DNA from: Stutzerimonas kunmingensis
Lineage (GTDB): Bacteria; Pseudomonadota; Gammaproteobacteria; Pseudomonadales; Pseudomonadaceae
NCBI RefSeq assembly: GCF_002929225.1
Contig: NZ_PISM01000022.1
Location: 248,001 to 312,000 of the forward strand
DNA: 64,000 nucleotides
Reading direction: 5' to 3'
Part shown: piece after piece, positions 26,747 through 38,613 of the stretch
How positions within the stretch are numbered: position 1 is the stretch's first letter
Layout of the letters: the number at the start of each line of letters is the position of its first letter
Program-made: the position numbers and the translations under genes
The notes under the pieces: generated by a model
What the model saw: the letters and a program-made list of their open reading frames with translations, nothing else
The model's database searches: none
What the model was told of the DNA's origin: nothing

Positions 26747-28582
26747 TTGAACAGCCGCTTCTTCAAGACATTTCTGCCCATCGTGGGCCTACTGATGTTG
26801 TCCTGGTCGTTCTGGGCTAGTGACGGATGGCTCGAGCTGTGCGCGGGACTCGCCCTGTTCCTGTTCGGCATGCAATGCCTCGAAGAGGGGCTGCGCCAAC
26901 TGGCCGGTAGCAAGCTCGAACAGCTGCTGACGCGCAGTACGGCGACGCCGCTCAAGGGCCTGATGTTCGGCATGAGCGGCACCATGCTGCTGCAGTCCAG
27001 CACGCTGGTCTCGTTGCTCACCATCGCGTTCATCAGCACCGGGCTGATCAAGCTTGCCGGCGGTATCGCCATTCTGTTCGGCGCCAATCTCGGCTCTACC
27101 ACGGGTATCTGGCTGCTGGCACTGGCCGGGCAGAACGTCAGCCTGAGTCCGCTGGCCTTGCCGCTGCTGGTTTTCGGGGTGCTGGCCAGCTTCACCGGCG
27201 ACAAGGGCAAGGCGGCCGGGCGTATCGTGCTCGGCATAGCTTTCATCTTTCTCGGCATCGATCAGATCAAGACCGGTTTCTCCAGCTTCGGTGGCATGGA
27301 CCTGTCGCAGTACCACGCTGGCGGTCTGGCCGGGCAACTGATGTTCGTCGCGATCGGCCTGTTTGCCACGGTGGTGCTGCAGTCCAGCCATGCCACATTG
27401 ATGCTGACGCTGACCGCTTTGGCTACCGGCCAGCTGGATCTCGGCCAGGCGCTGGCGACCGCGATCGGCGCCAATGTCGGCACGAGCGTCACCACTGCGT
27501 TCGTCGGCTCGCTCGGCGGCAACCGCAGTGGTCAGCGCCTGGCGCTGGCCCATGTACTGTTCAACGTGACTACCGCCGTGCTGGCCATCGCGCTGCTGCT
27601 GCCGTTGACCTGGCTGGTCGAGTGGCTGGTCGCGCCGCTCGGCCTGGCTGAAAACCGCCTGATTCAGCTGGCGCTGTTCCATACGCTGTTCAACGCCATG
27701 GGTGTGCTGCTGTTCTGGCCGTGGCAGGCGCAGCTGGCAAACCTGCTGTTGCGCGTGTTGCCCGAGCGAGTCGAACCGACGGTGCTGATCACCGAGCTTG
27801 CGCCTGCTCGACCGGAGGAGCCGACCCGCGCGCGCTACCTGAATGACCGTGCGCTGGACTCCGCGGATGCTGCCGCCAGCGCCGTGGCGCAGGAGCTGCA
27901 GCATCTGGCGCGCCTGAGTCTCGAGGTGATTTGCCATGCCACCTATCTGCCGGTGGACCAGCTGCGCCAGCAGGGACGGATTGACGAGGCGCTGATCAAC
28001 GCGAAGCCCGACGCCCAGGCCCTGGATGCCGAGCGGCTGTATCAGCGGCACATCAAGGGCGTGTATTCCGATCTGCTGACCTTCATGGGGCGTCTGGAGC
28101 TGCCGCTGGACGAGAGCCACCAGGCGTTCTGGTTGAGCTGCCAGGTTGCGGCGCTGCAGCTGGTGGACGCGGTCAAGGATGCCAAGCACCTGCAGAAGAA
28201 CCTCGGCCACTACCTGCGCACCGATGACTCCGCGGCGCGCCAGGCGTATGTCGAGCTGCGTCGGCATTTGCTGGAGTCGTTGCGCGAGATCCGCGCGCTC
28301 AACCACTCGGAGCTGCCCGATGAGCTATGGCGCGAGCGCTTGAACTGGCTGGACGAGCACGCTGCGAAGTTCGATGCGGAGTTTCGCCGGCGCCTGTTCG
28401 AGTCGATCCGCAACCAGAAGCTGGACGGTTTGCAGAGCAGTTCGCTGATGAACGACCTGGGCTACGCCAGCCGCATCATTCAGAGTCTGCGCAACGCCTT
28501 GCTGCTCGGTGAGGGCCATGAGCTGACGCGGCAGCTGCGTCAGCTCGCTGAGGACGAAGGCCCGGTCATTCTGCAGCTGTAA
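26747..28582 (+). CDS. Na/Pi cotransporter family protein with PhoU-like tail
   Basis: A 611-residue membrane protein. Two inverted repeats carry the QSS signature of sodium-phosphate symporters: SGTMLLQSSTLVSLLTIAF and ATVVLQSSHATLMLTLTAL, each followed by GANLGSTTG or GANVGTSVTT. After about nine helices, the last 200 residues form a cytosolic helical region like the PhoU domain found in YjbB/NptA-type proteins. It probably moves phosphate, out of the cell in the case of E. coli YjbB. The frame begins at TTG without a clear ribosome site, so the start is uncertain. Its end overlaps ggt by 17 bases. Confidence 0.85.
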   Translation: MNSRFFKTFLPIVGLLMLSWSFWASDGWLELCAGLALFLFGMQCLEEGLRQLAGSKLEQLLTRSTATPLKGLMFGMSGTMLLQSSTLVSLLTIAFISTGLIKLAGGIAILFGANLGSTTGIWLLALAGQNVSLSPLALPLLVFGVLASFTGDKGKAAGRIVLGIAFIFLGIDQIKTGFSSFGGMDLSQYHAGGLAGQLMFVAIGLFATVVLQSSHATLMLTLTALATGQLDLGQALATAIGANVGTSVTTAFVGSLGGNRSGQRLALAHVLFNVTTAVLAIALLLPLTWLVEWLVAPLGLAENRLIQLALFHTLFNAMGVLLFWPWQAQLANLLLRVLPERVEPTVLITELAPARPEEPTRARYLNDRALDSADAAASAVAQELQHLARLSLEVICHATYLPVDQLRQQGRIDEALINAKPDAQALDAERLYQRHIKGVYSDLLTFMGRLELPLDESHQAFWLSCQVAALQLVDAVKDAKHLQKNLGHYLRTDDSAARQAYVELRRHLLESLREIRALNHSELPDELWRERLNWLDEHAAKFDAEFRRRLFESIRNQKLDGLQSSSLMNDLGYASRIIQSLRNALLLGEGHELTRQLRQLAEDEGPVILQL

Positions 28583-30298
28583 CCGGCTCGCGGCGTGCTG
28601 GCACCATCAGTGCCTGGCCGATGCCGCGCGGGTCGCTGGCCGCCTCGACCGTGCCGCTCGGCTTGTGCCAATAGAGCACCTGCTGGTTGCCGTAGTCGCG
28701 TTCGATCAGCCTGGGCTGGTGGCCGCGCGCGCGCAGGGTGTCCAGCTGTGCCGGGGTGAACGCGTCGGCTTCGTACTGCAGTACGTCGGGCAGGTACTGG
28801 TGGTGATAGCGCGGCACTGCCGGCCAGGCCTGCACCGGTTCGCCATCCAGGTAAGACAGTGCCGAAAGCAGCACCATGCTCGGGATGCGGCTGCCGCCGG
28901 GCGTGCCGAAGGCTGCGAACTCCTCGGCGCTTTCGATGAAAGTCGGGCTCATGCTCGACAGCGGACGCTTGCCGCCGGAGATGGCGTTGGCGCTGCTGCC
29001 CTTCAGGCCATAGGCATTGCTGCCGTCGATGTCGGCGGCGAAATCGTCCATCTCGTCGTTGAGCAGCACACCGGTGCCGGGCACGCTGAAGGCGGCACCG
29101 AACATCATGTTCAGCGATAGCGTCGCCGCCACCGCGTTGCCTTCGGCATCGATCACCGCGAAGTGGGTGGTGTGCTCGCCCTCGCGCCAGCGTGGCGCTG
29201 GCGGCAATACGTTGCTAGGTGTGGCCTGGTCGGGGTCGATGGAGCTGGCAAGCTGGGCCAGATACTGGTCTGACAGTAGACGTCGCTGCGGTGACGCGAC
29301 GAAATCCGGATCGCCCAGCAGACCTCGGTCGCGATAGGCCCGGCGCAACGCCTCGACCACCAGATGACTGCGTTGCAGCGGTTCGGTGTCGCGCCAGGAC
29401 AGGCGTTCGAGAATGCCCAGGCTCTGCGCGAGGATCATGCCGCCGGCTGACGGCGGTGGCGCGCCGATCAGCTCACGACCATTGGCGAGGGTGAAGCGTA
29501 GTGGCTCGCGCTCGACGGTGTGGTAGTCGGCCAGATCCTCCAGCGACCAGATGCCGCCGGCGGCGCGCACGCCTTGCACCAATTTCTTTGCGAACTCGCC
29601 GCGGTAGAAGCCGTCGTGACCGTGCATGGCCAGGCGCTCCAGGGTTTTCGCCAGCTCCGGCTGGCGCAGCAGATGGCCTTCGGCTGGCAGGTCCCCGTCG
29701 CGGAGAAACAGCCGCGCGCTCTCCGGATCGTCACGCAACGCCGCGAGGCGCCAGCCGGCGCGCTGGCGATAGACGGCATCCACCGCAAAGCCGTCGCGGG
29801 CCAGGGCGATGGCCGGCGCCAGGGTGGTCTTCAGGGGCAGGCGGCCGCGCTTTTCGGCGAGCTCGACCAGTGCGGCCGGCGTGCCGGGTATCGCCGCGGC
29901 CAGCGGGCCATTCAGCGAAAGCTCGCGCCGGATCTTGCCGTCGCGCAGGTACATATCCGGCGAGGCAGCGGCGGGTGCGCGCTCGCGGGCGTCGAGGAAA
30001 CTGTGGTGGGGGGATTCGCCGGCTTCGCGCAGCAGAAAGAAGCCGCCGCCGCCAAGTCCGGAGCCGTATGGCTCGACCACCGCCAGGGCGGCGCTGACTG
30101 CAACGGTGGCATCGAAGGCGTTGCCGCCGGCTTCGAGAATGCGCCGGCCAACTTCACTGGCCAGCGGATGGGCCGTGGCGACGGCGCCGTTTGCAAGAGG
30201 GTTGCCCTGGGCCGCGCAGGCGAGCAGCAGGAGGGCGGCGAGACAACCCTGGAGGTCCCTGAGCAGGCGGGTCCTTCGGGTCGGTCGCCGCGAGAGCA

Positions 30299-30299
<1 letters not shown>
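28566..30299 (-). CDS. ggt: Gamma-glutamyltransferase precursor
   Basis: A 577-residue periplasmic enzyme that cleaves or transfers the gamma-glutamyl group of glutathione. An N-terminal export signal with an LLAC tetrad (possible lipobox) precedes ATAHPLASEVGRRILEAGGNAFDATVA. The autocatalytic cleavage site and nucleophile Thr lie in GEHTTHFAVIDAEG (usually NTTHYS in relatives). The small-subunit block PLSSMSPTFIES is present. The ATG shares one base with the ferredoxin stop (TGATG), so translation is probably coupled. Confidence 0.9.
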
Positions 30300-30592
<293 letters not shown>

Positions 30593-30657
30593 TTACGACC
30601 GGGCAATTGTGCCGCATCGCCGGCCAGCGTGCACTCGACGCGGCCCGACGGGCATCG

Positions 30658-32840
<2,183 letters not shown>

Positions 32841-32856
32841 GGATGCCTCCTATCAG

Positions 32857-33387
32857 TCAGACCTTCGGTGGTCCGGGATAACCGCAGTGCGCCCAGGCGA
32901 CGGGGCTGGCGTACCAGGCCATGAGGGTCATCTGCAGCAGCGAGGCATGACCCTGGCGCAGCAGGGCGAGCGAACTGTTCTGCCAGCGCTGCAGGAACGC
33001 GCGTATTTGGTCATCGGAGGCTGCGTCCCAGCTGCTCCAGATTCCGGTCAGCGGCCCGCGGGTCAGTGGCAGGCTGAGTACGTCGAACAGCTGGCGTACC
33101 TGGCTCAGCAGCGCGGGCGACAGGTGGTGCAGGCCCCCGTCCAGGCTGACGAGGGTGGTCTGCACGGCCTGCGGCATGTCACTGGGCGCCGTCGAGCCTT
33201 CCAGTAGCAACGGCGTTAGTCGGCGCAGCATGGGCAGATCGCTGTCACGCAACGCGAAGAAGCCGCTCGCCGGGCTGTCTGCCGAGGCGCTGAGGGTTCG
33301 GCTGAGCAGGCCGCCGCCAGCCAGGATGGCGCCGCCGAGCAGTCCGACCTTGAGCAGGCCGCGGCGATTGAGGGAAATCTCGTGCAT
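32857..33387 (-). CDS. laoB: Tat-signal protein LaoB-like
   Basis: A 176-residue protein beginning with a twin-arginine signal, LNRRGLLKVGLLGGAILAGG, so it should be exported folded. The rest is helical with TPLLLEGSTAPSDMPQAV and LMAWYASPVAWAHCGYPGPP, the size and layout of small partner subunits of membrane-bound dehydrogenases. It sits between the GMC enzyme and the aldehyde dehydrogenase, the same order as PA0365 (LaoB). A role in exporting or supporting LaoA is inferred. The start at 33387 places the RR motif 7 residues in. Confidence 0.83.
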   Translation of the reverse strand: MHEISLNRRGLLKVGLLGGAILAGGGLLSRTLSASADSPASGFFALRDSDLPMLRRLTPLLLEGSTAPSDMPQAVQTTLVSLDGGLHHLSPALLSQVRQLFDVLSLPLTRGPLTGIWSSWDAASDDQIRAFLQRWQNSSLALLRQGHASLLQMTLMAWYASPVAWAHCGYPGPPKV

Positions 33388-33401
33388 TGCTCCAGCTCGC
33401 T

Positions 33402-34814
33402 TCAGCGGATGAACAGCGCATAGATCAGCTTCTGCCACCACCTGCCATAGGGCGGATAGATCAGTCGGGCGGCGTTGAAGCGCTGTTTGATGAACACACC
33501 CTTGGCCTTGCTGAAGGTGAGAAATCCCTCATGGCCGTGGTAGTGCCCCATGCCGGACGGGCCGACGCCACCAAACGGCAGATCGTCCTGGGCGACGTGC
33601 AGCAGGGTGTCATTCAGGCACACGCCGCCGGAGTGGGTGGTTTGCAGCATGCGCTGCTGCTCGCTGCGGTCGTAGCCGAAGTAGTAGAGCGCCAGCGGTC
33701 GTGGGCGCGTGTTGACGTAGGCCAGCGCCTGTTCGAGATCGTCGTAGGGCACGATCGGCAACAGCGGGCCGAAGATTTCCTCCTGCATCACGCGCATGTC
33801 GTCGGTGGTGTTCAGCAGCAGGCAGTGCGGCATGCGCCGTTGCTGCGCCTCGGCGAACAGCGGTACGACTCGCGCGCCCTTGGCCCGCGCATCGTCGAGG
33901 TAGTCCTGCAGTCGCGTCAGCTGACGCGCATTGATGATCGCGGTGTAGTCGGGATTGTTCGCAAGGCTCGGATACAGACGCTGTACCGCCTCACGGTAGG
34001 CACCGATGAAGCCCTCGACACGCTCGCGCGGCACCAGCACATAGTCCGGCGCGACGCAGGTCTGCCCGGCGTTCATGCACTTGCCGTAGGCGATGCGCTC
34101 GGCGGCATCGGCCAGCGGGACGCTGGCCGAGACGATCGCTGGCGACTTGCCACCGAGTTCCAGGGTCACCGGTGTCAGGTTCTCCGCTGCCGCGCGCATC
34201 ACCTCGCGGCCGATGTGCGTCGAACCGGTGAACAGCAGATGATCGAACGGCAGCCGGGCGAAGGCCTGCCCGACCTCTACATCGCCGAGCACCACCGCTA
34301 CCTGATCTTCAGGGAATATCTGCGCCAGCAGCTCCTTGAGCAGCTGCCCGGTGGCAGGCGTCGACTCGCTCATTTTCAGCATCACGCGATTGCCGGCGGC
34401 GAGCGCGCCGATCAGCGGCCCGATGGCCAGATAGAGCGGATAGTTCCACGGCACGATGATGCCGACCACGCCCAGCGGCTGGTAGACCACCCGTGCGCTG
34501 GCCGGCTGGAAGGCGAGGCCGACATGCCGGCGCGAGGGTTTCATCCAGCGCCGCAGGTGACGGCTGGCGTAACGGATGCCGTGCAGGCTGGGCATGATTT
34601 CCGCCAGCAGGGTTTCGTCGGCCGAACGATGCCCGAAATCCGCAGCGATTGCCTCGATCAGCGCCGGTTGATGGCCGGCCAGCACATCGCGCAGGGCGTC
34701 CAGCCAACGCAGGCGATCCTCTTCCGAGGGCATCGGTGCGGCGGTGAAGGCCGCACGTTGGCGGGCGAACAGAGCCTCCATGGTGACCAGCGCTTGCGGG
34801 ATTTCGGCTGACAT
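33402..34814 (-). CDS. laoC: Aldehyde dehydrogenase, LaoC / coniferyl aldehyde dehydrogenase type
   Basis: A 470-residue NAD(P)-dependent aldehyde dehydrogenase. Catalytic Cys is in NAGQTCVAPDYVL, the general base Glu in VTLELGGKSPAIV, and the cofactor loop is LLFTGSTHIGREV. The C-terminal hydrophobic tail (WWQKLIYALFI) is typical of the membrane-associated CalB/fatty aldehyde dehydrogenase branch. First gene of the lao operon, directly behind a sigma70-like promoter with an embedded palindrome. In P. aeruginosa LaoC oxidises long-chain aldehydes. Confidence 0.87.
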   Translation of the reverse strand: MSAEIPQALVTMEALFARQRAAFTAAPMPSEEDRLRWLDALRDVLAGHQPALIEAIAADFGHRSADETLLAEIMPSLHGIRYASRHLRRWMKPSRRHVGLAFQPASARVVYQPLGVVGIIVPWNYPLYLAIGPLIGALAAGNRVMLKMSESTPATGQLLKELLAQIFPEDQVAVVLGDVEVGQAFARLPFDHLLFTGSTHIGREVMRAAAENLTPVTLELGGKSPAIVSASVPLADAAERIAYGKCMNAGQTCVAPDYVLVPRERVEGFIGAYREAVQRLYPSLANNPDYTAIINARQLTRLQDYLDDARAKGARVVPLFAEAQQRRMPHCLLLNTTDDMRVMQEEIFGPLLPIVPYDDLEQALAYVNTRPRPLALYYFGYDRSEQQRMLQTTHSGGVCLNDTLLHVAQDDLPFGGVGPSGMGHYHGHEGFLTFSKAKGVFIKQRFNAARLIYPPYGRWWQKLIYALFIR

Positions 34815-34843
34815 GCGGGCTCCTGATGCGATGTGCTGGAGGA

Positions 34844-34872
34844 TTTCTAGAGTAATTACTCTAAACTGTCAA
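34844..34872 (-). promoter_or_regulatory. Sigma70-like promoter of laoCBA
   Basis: On the minus strand TTGACA (34872-34867) and TAGAAA (34849-34844) are separated by exactly 17 bases. The -35 is a perfect consensus. It lies about 30 bases before the laoC start and points into laoC. The spacer holds most of the TetR-type palindrome. Confidence 0.82.
34848..34863. promoter_or_regulatory. Candidate LaoR operator
   Basis: TAGAGTAATTACTCTA is a perfect 16-base palindrome placed inside the spacer and touching the -10 of the lao promoter. A dimeric TetR repressor bound there would block RNA polymerase. It is also 81 bases before laoR, so autoregulation is possible. Confidence 0.8.
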
Positions 34873-34944
34873 CGAGACGTGCTTACCCGCCTGCTGGCGT
34901 GTACCGTTGCTTCCTTCGCTTCGCCGCCGAGAACTCGCCGCCTC

Positions 34945-35637
34945 ATGGCATCCCGCACCAAGACCCGTGACCGCATCATCGAAGCCAGCCTGGGGCTGTT
35001 CAACGCTCAGGGCGAGCGGAACGTTACGACCAACCACATCGCCGCCCATCTCGGCATCTCGCCGGGCAATCTGTACTACCACTTCCCCAACAAGCAGGCG
35101 ATCGTCGCAGAGCTGTTCGGGCAGTACGAATCGCGTGTCGACCAGTTCCTGCGCCTGCCGCCGGAGCGGGAAATGCAAGTCCAGGACAAGGCGCTTTACC
35201 TCGAAGCGCTGCTGGGCGCGATGTGGGATTACCGATTTCTCCATCGTGATCTGGAAGGCCTGCTGGATGCCAATCCGCAGCTCGCCCAGCGCTACCAGGC
35301 GTTCGCCGGCCGTTGCCTGCGGCATGCCCGGGCGATCTATCAGGGGTTCGTCGATGCCGGCATTCTGCTGATGGATCCCGCCCAGGTTGAGGACATCGCG
35401 CTTAACGCCTGGATCATAATCACGTCTTGGGTGCGCTTCCTTTCCACTAGTGGCATTCGTTCGGACCGGTTGAGCGAGGCCTTGCTGTGTCGGGGTGTTT
35501 ATCAGGTGCTGGTATTGGAGGAGGGCGTTGTCGCCGACGCTGCGCGGGTGAATTATGGCGAGCTGTGTCGGCGGTTTCGGGTGCCGTTAGACGTAACTGT
35601 AAGGGAAGTATGGCACCTGGATTTCGAGCTGGATTGA
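34945..35637 (+). CDS. laoR: TetR-family regulator, LaoR-like
   Basis: A 230-residue regulator. The TetR helix-turn-helix is clear: DRIIEASLGLFNAQGERNV followed by TNHIAAHLGISPGNLYYHF, with the usual Pro, Tyr and His pattern. The C-terminal ligand domain is divergent and rich in Leu, Asp and Trp. Divergent from laoCBA with a palindromic operator between them, as for PA0367 (LaoR). The start MASRTKTRDRI is chosen; the frame extends far upstream across the promoter. Likely a repressor of the alcohol/aldehyde oxidation operon. Confidence 0.9.
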   Translation: MASRTKTRDRIIEASLGLFNAQGERNVTTNHIAAHLGISPGNLYYHFPNKQAIVAELFGQYESRVDQFLRLPPEREMQVQDKALYLEALLGAMWDYRFLHRDLEGLLDANPQLAQRYQAFAGRCLRHARAIYQGFVDAGILLMDPAQVEDIALNAWIIITSWVRFLSTSGIRSDRLSEALLCRGVYQVLVLEEGVVADAARVNYGELCRRFRVPLDVTVREVWHLDFELD

Positions 35638-35763
35638 CATTTAATTGGCGCCATCTGCCGACAGGGTCAACCTTTCATCGGTGATGATGGCATTATGCTT
35701 GTATAGAGCCAGACGCTATGGATTAATACCGGTGGGCGGTAGGTCGTTTATTACGGTGAATCC
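35638..35763 (+). promoter_or_regulatory. AT-rich pel leader region
   Basis: The 126 bases between laoR and pelA are visibly richer in A and T than the surroundings, and so are the first pelA codons. A -10-like TATAGA occurs at 35702-35707 without a good -35. I see no clear FleQ-type box (GTCAATAAATTGAC as known in P. aeruginosa), only GGTCAAC at 35665. It should hold the pel promoter. Confidence 0.5.
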
Positions 35764-38613
35764 ATGTGGATCGTTCAAGTATTTGCCCGTAGGTTGACGG
35801 CAACGGCAATCCGATTTTTTGCATTATTAGGGCCGCACCGTTCGGCGTACGCCATTTTGCTCCATGGTCTGCTGTTAGCCCTGCCTGTTCACGCTGATGC
35901 TAGCTCGACGGCCCGTCCGGGCAGTGTCGCTTTCTGGTACGCCTCCTCTCCGCCGCTGGAAGAACTGGCACAGTTCGAGTGGGCGGTTCTTGAATCTGGC
36001 CATCTCTCACGACGAGACGTGGCGTTTCTTCGCGCTCAGGGCAGTTCGCCCTTTGCCTATCTTTCCGTTGGCGAGTACGACGGCGACCTCTCCGAGGGTG
36101 GCGACGAGATCGCCCGGAGCGCAAGCGAGGTCCGTAACCAGGCCTGGAACAGTCAGGTCATGCAGTTGAGTGCCCCGGCGTGGCGCGAACATCTGCTGGC
36201 TCAAGCCCGAGCCCTCGAGCAGCAGGGCTACGTCGGTCTTTTCCTGGATACGCTGGACAGCTTCCTGCTTTTGCCCGAGGACAGGCGCGAAGCCGAGCGC
36301 GTCGCGCTGCGCGATTTTCTTCGGCAACTGCACCGGGAGCTGCCGGAGCTCAAGCTGATCTTCAATCGCGGGTTCGAAGTACTTCCCGAATTGCCGGGCG
36401 TGGCGAGCGCGGTGGCGGTCGAATCGATTCACGCCGGCTGGGATGCCGGTCGCGGACGTTACCGTGCAGTGCCGCAAGCTGACCGGGACTGGCTCGACAT
36501 CCACCTCGATCCATTGCGTGCCCAAGGCGTGCCGTTGATCGCGATCGATTACCTGCCATCCACACAGCGCGAGGAGGCGCGCGCGCTAGCCGAGCGTCTA
36601 CGTGGCGAGCGTTTCATACCCTTCGTCACCATGCCTGAGCTGGATTATCTCGGGATCAGCACGCTGGAGGTCCAGCCTCGACGCGTTGCGGTGATCTACG
36701 ACCCACGGGAAGGTCCGCTTTCGAGCAACCGCGGTCATATGTTTCTGGGCGGGCTGATCGAATACCTTGGCTATCGGGTCGACTACCTACCAGCTGACCA
36801 GCTGCCGACAAACCCGATGGGCGGGCTCTATGCCGGTATCGTGACCTGGATGACCAATGGCCCGCCGGACGATTCTGCCGCTTTCGACGACTGGCTCGTG
36901 GCCCGGCTCGACGAAGGCGTTCCGCTGGCCATCATGGGAGGGGTTCCCGTGGTCGGCCGGGCAGTACTCAGGCGGTTGGGGATGCGCCACGTTGGCAAGC
37001 CGGCGAAGCCCGGTGTCTCTATCCTCGCGCAGGACAAAACCCTGGTGGGCGGTTTCGAAGCGCCGGTTACGGTGCGAGTTCGCGAGCTGGTAGCGCTCGA
37101 CACGATCGATGGCGAGGCACAGGCAGGCCTGAGCCTGGTCGATAGCGAGCAACGCCGTTACACGCCGGTGGCGACCGGGCCTGCCGGCGGTGTTGCGCTG
37201 ACGCCCTACATCATTGAAGAGGGGCCTGACTACCAGCGCTGGATTCTCGACCCGTTCGTCTTCTTGCAGCGTGCCCTTCGGTTGCCGCCGTTGCCCCGCC
37301 CGGATGCGACCACCGAAAACGGGCGGCGTATCGCGACGGTGCATATCGATGGCGATGGTTTTCTGTCTCGTGCCGAGGTGGCCGGCTCCCCATATGCCGG
37401 TCGCGAGGTGCTCGAGGCGTTCATCGAACCGCATGGGTTGCTGACGTCGGTATCGGTGATCGAAGGGGAAATCGGGCCCAAAGGCCGCTATCCCCATCTC
37501 GCCCGCGAGCTGGAGCCGATCGCGCGTGAAATATTCGCCAATCGTAAGGTCGAGGTGGCCAGTCACAGTTTCAGCCATCCGTTTTACTGGCAGCCGGAGC
37601 GCGCCCAGCTCCGGGAAGGCTTTACCGCCGAGTACGGCATGACGATGGCCATTCCCGGCTATGACAAGCTGGATTTCACACGGGAGGTGGTGGGTTCGAC
37701 GGCCTACATAAACGAGCGGCTGACCACCGCCGACAAGCCCGTGAAGATGATCTTCTGGACCGGCGACGCACTGCCGGATGCGGCTACGATCAAGCTCGCT
37801 TATGACGCCGGCCTGGAGAACGTCAACGGCGGAACGACCATCCTGACCCGCGCGCATCCTTCATTGACCGGGCTATCGCCGCTAATCCGGCCGACGGCCG
37901 GCGGCATCCAGTACTACGCGCCGATCATCAACGAGAACCTCTATACCAATCTCTGGCAGGGGCCCTATTACGGTTTCCGGGGTGTACTCGAGACCTTCGC
38001 GCTGACCGATGCCCCCCGCCGTCTGCGCGGCCTGCATCTGTATTACCACTTTTACTCTGCGACCAAGCAGGCATCGATACGGGTCATGCAGGACATCTAC
38101 CGATCGATGCAGGCCGAACAGCCGATATCGCTCTGGATGAGCCAGTACATCCGACGGATGAATGGTTTGCACCAGTCGAGCCTGGCCCGGCTCGGCGATG
38201 GCCGCTGGCAGATTCGTGGCCTGGATGGGCTCCGCACCTTGCGACTGGATCCAGCGCTCGGTTGGCCGGACCTGCGCCGCTCGCAGGGCGTCGCCGGGGT
38301 TCGCGAACTGCCGCAGGGTCGCTACGTGCACCTGAGCGATGCGCACGCCGTGCTCGCGCTGCGTCCCGAGCGTGACCCCAGGCCCGCCCTGGAGCAGGCG
38401 AACCTGCCGCTGCTGGCCTGGGACTATCTGGATGACGACCGAGTGAAACTTTCCTTCGCGGGAGAAATGCCGCTGCGGTTTTCCGTTCGCGCCAGCGGCC
38501 GCTGCTCGCTGGAAGTTGCGGGCAAGCGTCATGCGGGCGCGAAGGTTCAGGGCTTGTGGCAGTTCGAGCTGGCAGAGACGCGGGTGAGCGATGCGCAACT
38601 CCTCTGCCACTGA
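35764..38613 (+). CDS. pelA: Pel polysaccharide hydrolase/deacetylase PelA
   Basis: A 949-residue periplasmic enzyme of Pel biosynthesis with both glycoside hydrolase and deacetylase activity in P. aeruginosa. An N-terminal hydrophobic export signal ends near LALPVHADA. The hydrolase domain follows (VAFWYASSPP, then AYLSVGEYD), with Glu220 in AVESIHAGW matching the known catalytic Glu of PelA. A middle domain precedes the deacetylase, which has the metal Asp in TVHIDGDGFLSR and two His in ASHSFSHPF. Length equals the PAO1 protein within a few residues. The last 23 bases overlap pelB. The long N-terminal extension leaves the exact start uncertain. Confidence 0.94.
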   Translation: MWIVQVFARRLTATAIRFFALLGPHRSAYAILLHGLLLALPVHADASSTARPGSVAFWYASSPPLEELAQFEWAVLESGHLSRRDVAFLRAQGSSPFAYLSVGEYDGDLSEGGDEIARSASEVRNQAWNSQVMQLSAPAWREHLLAQARALEQQGYVGLFLDTLDSFLLLPEDRREAERVALRDFLRQLHRELPELKLIFNRGFEVLPELPGVASAVAVESIHAGWDAGRGRYRAVPQADRDWLDIHLDPLRAQGVPLIAIDYLPSTQREEARALAERLRGERFIPFVTMPELDYLGISTLEVQPRRVAVIYDPREGPLSSNRGHMFLGGLIEYLGYRVDYLPADQLPTNPMGGLYAGIVTWMTNGPPDDSAAFDDWLVARLDEGVPLAIMGGVPVVGRAVLRRLGMRHVGKPAKPGVSILAQDKTLVGGFEAPVTVRVRELVALDTIDGEAQAGLSLVDSEQRRYTPVATGPAGGVALTPYIIEEGPDYQRWILDPFVFLQRALRLPPLPRPDATTENGRRIATVHIDGDGFLSRAEVAGSPYAGREVLEAFIEPHGLLTSVSVIEGEIGPKGRYPHLARELEPIAREIFANRKVEVASHSFSHPFYWQPERAQLREGFTAEYGMTMAIPGYDKLDFTREVVGSTAYINERLTTADKPVKMIFWTGDALPDAATIKLAYDAGLENVNGGTTILTRAHPSLTGLSPLIRPTAGGIQYYAPIINENLYTNLWQGPYYGFRGVLETFALTDAPRRLRGLHLYYHFYSATKQASIRVMQDIYRSMQAEQPISLWMSQYIRRMNGLHQSSLARLGDGRWQIRGLDGLRTLRLDPALGWPDLRRSQGVAGVRELPQGRYVHLSDAHAVLALRPERDPRPALEQANLPLLAWDYLDDDRVKLSFAGEMPLRFSVRASGRCSLEVAGKRHAGAKVQGLWQFELAETRVSDAQLLCH

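Noticed and set aside
26789-28306. Long minus-strand open frame opposite the Na/Pi cotransporter gene
   Set aside because: Shadow of the plus-strand gene, which has both QSS signatures and membrane helices.
33387-34811. Long plus-strand open frame opposite laoC
   Set aside because: It mirrors the aldehyde dehydrogenase frame, which has all catalytic motifs; the plus-strand product has none.
35638-35763. FleQ box before pelA
   Set aside because: Only a GGTCAAC half-match is present; the other half of the palindrome is missing.
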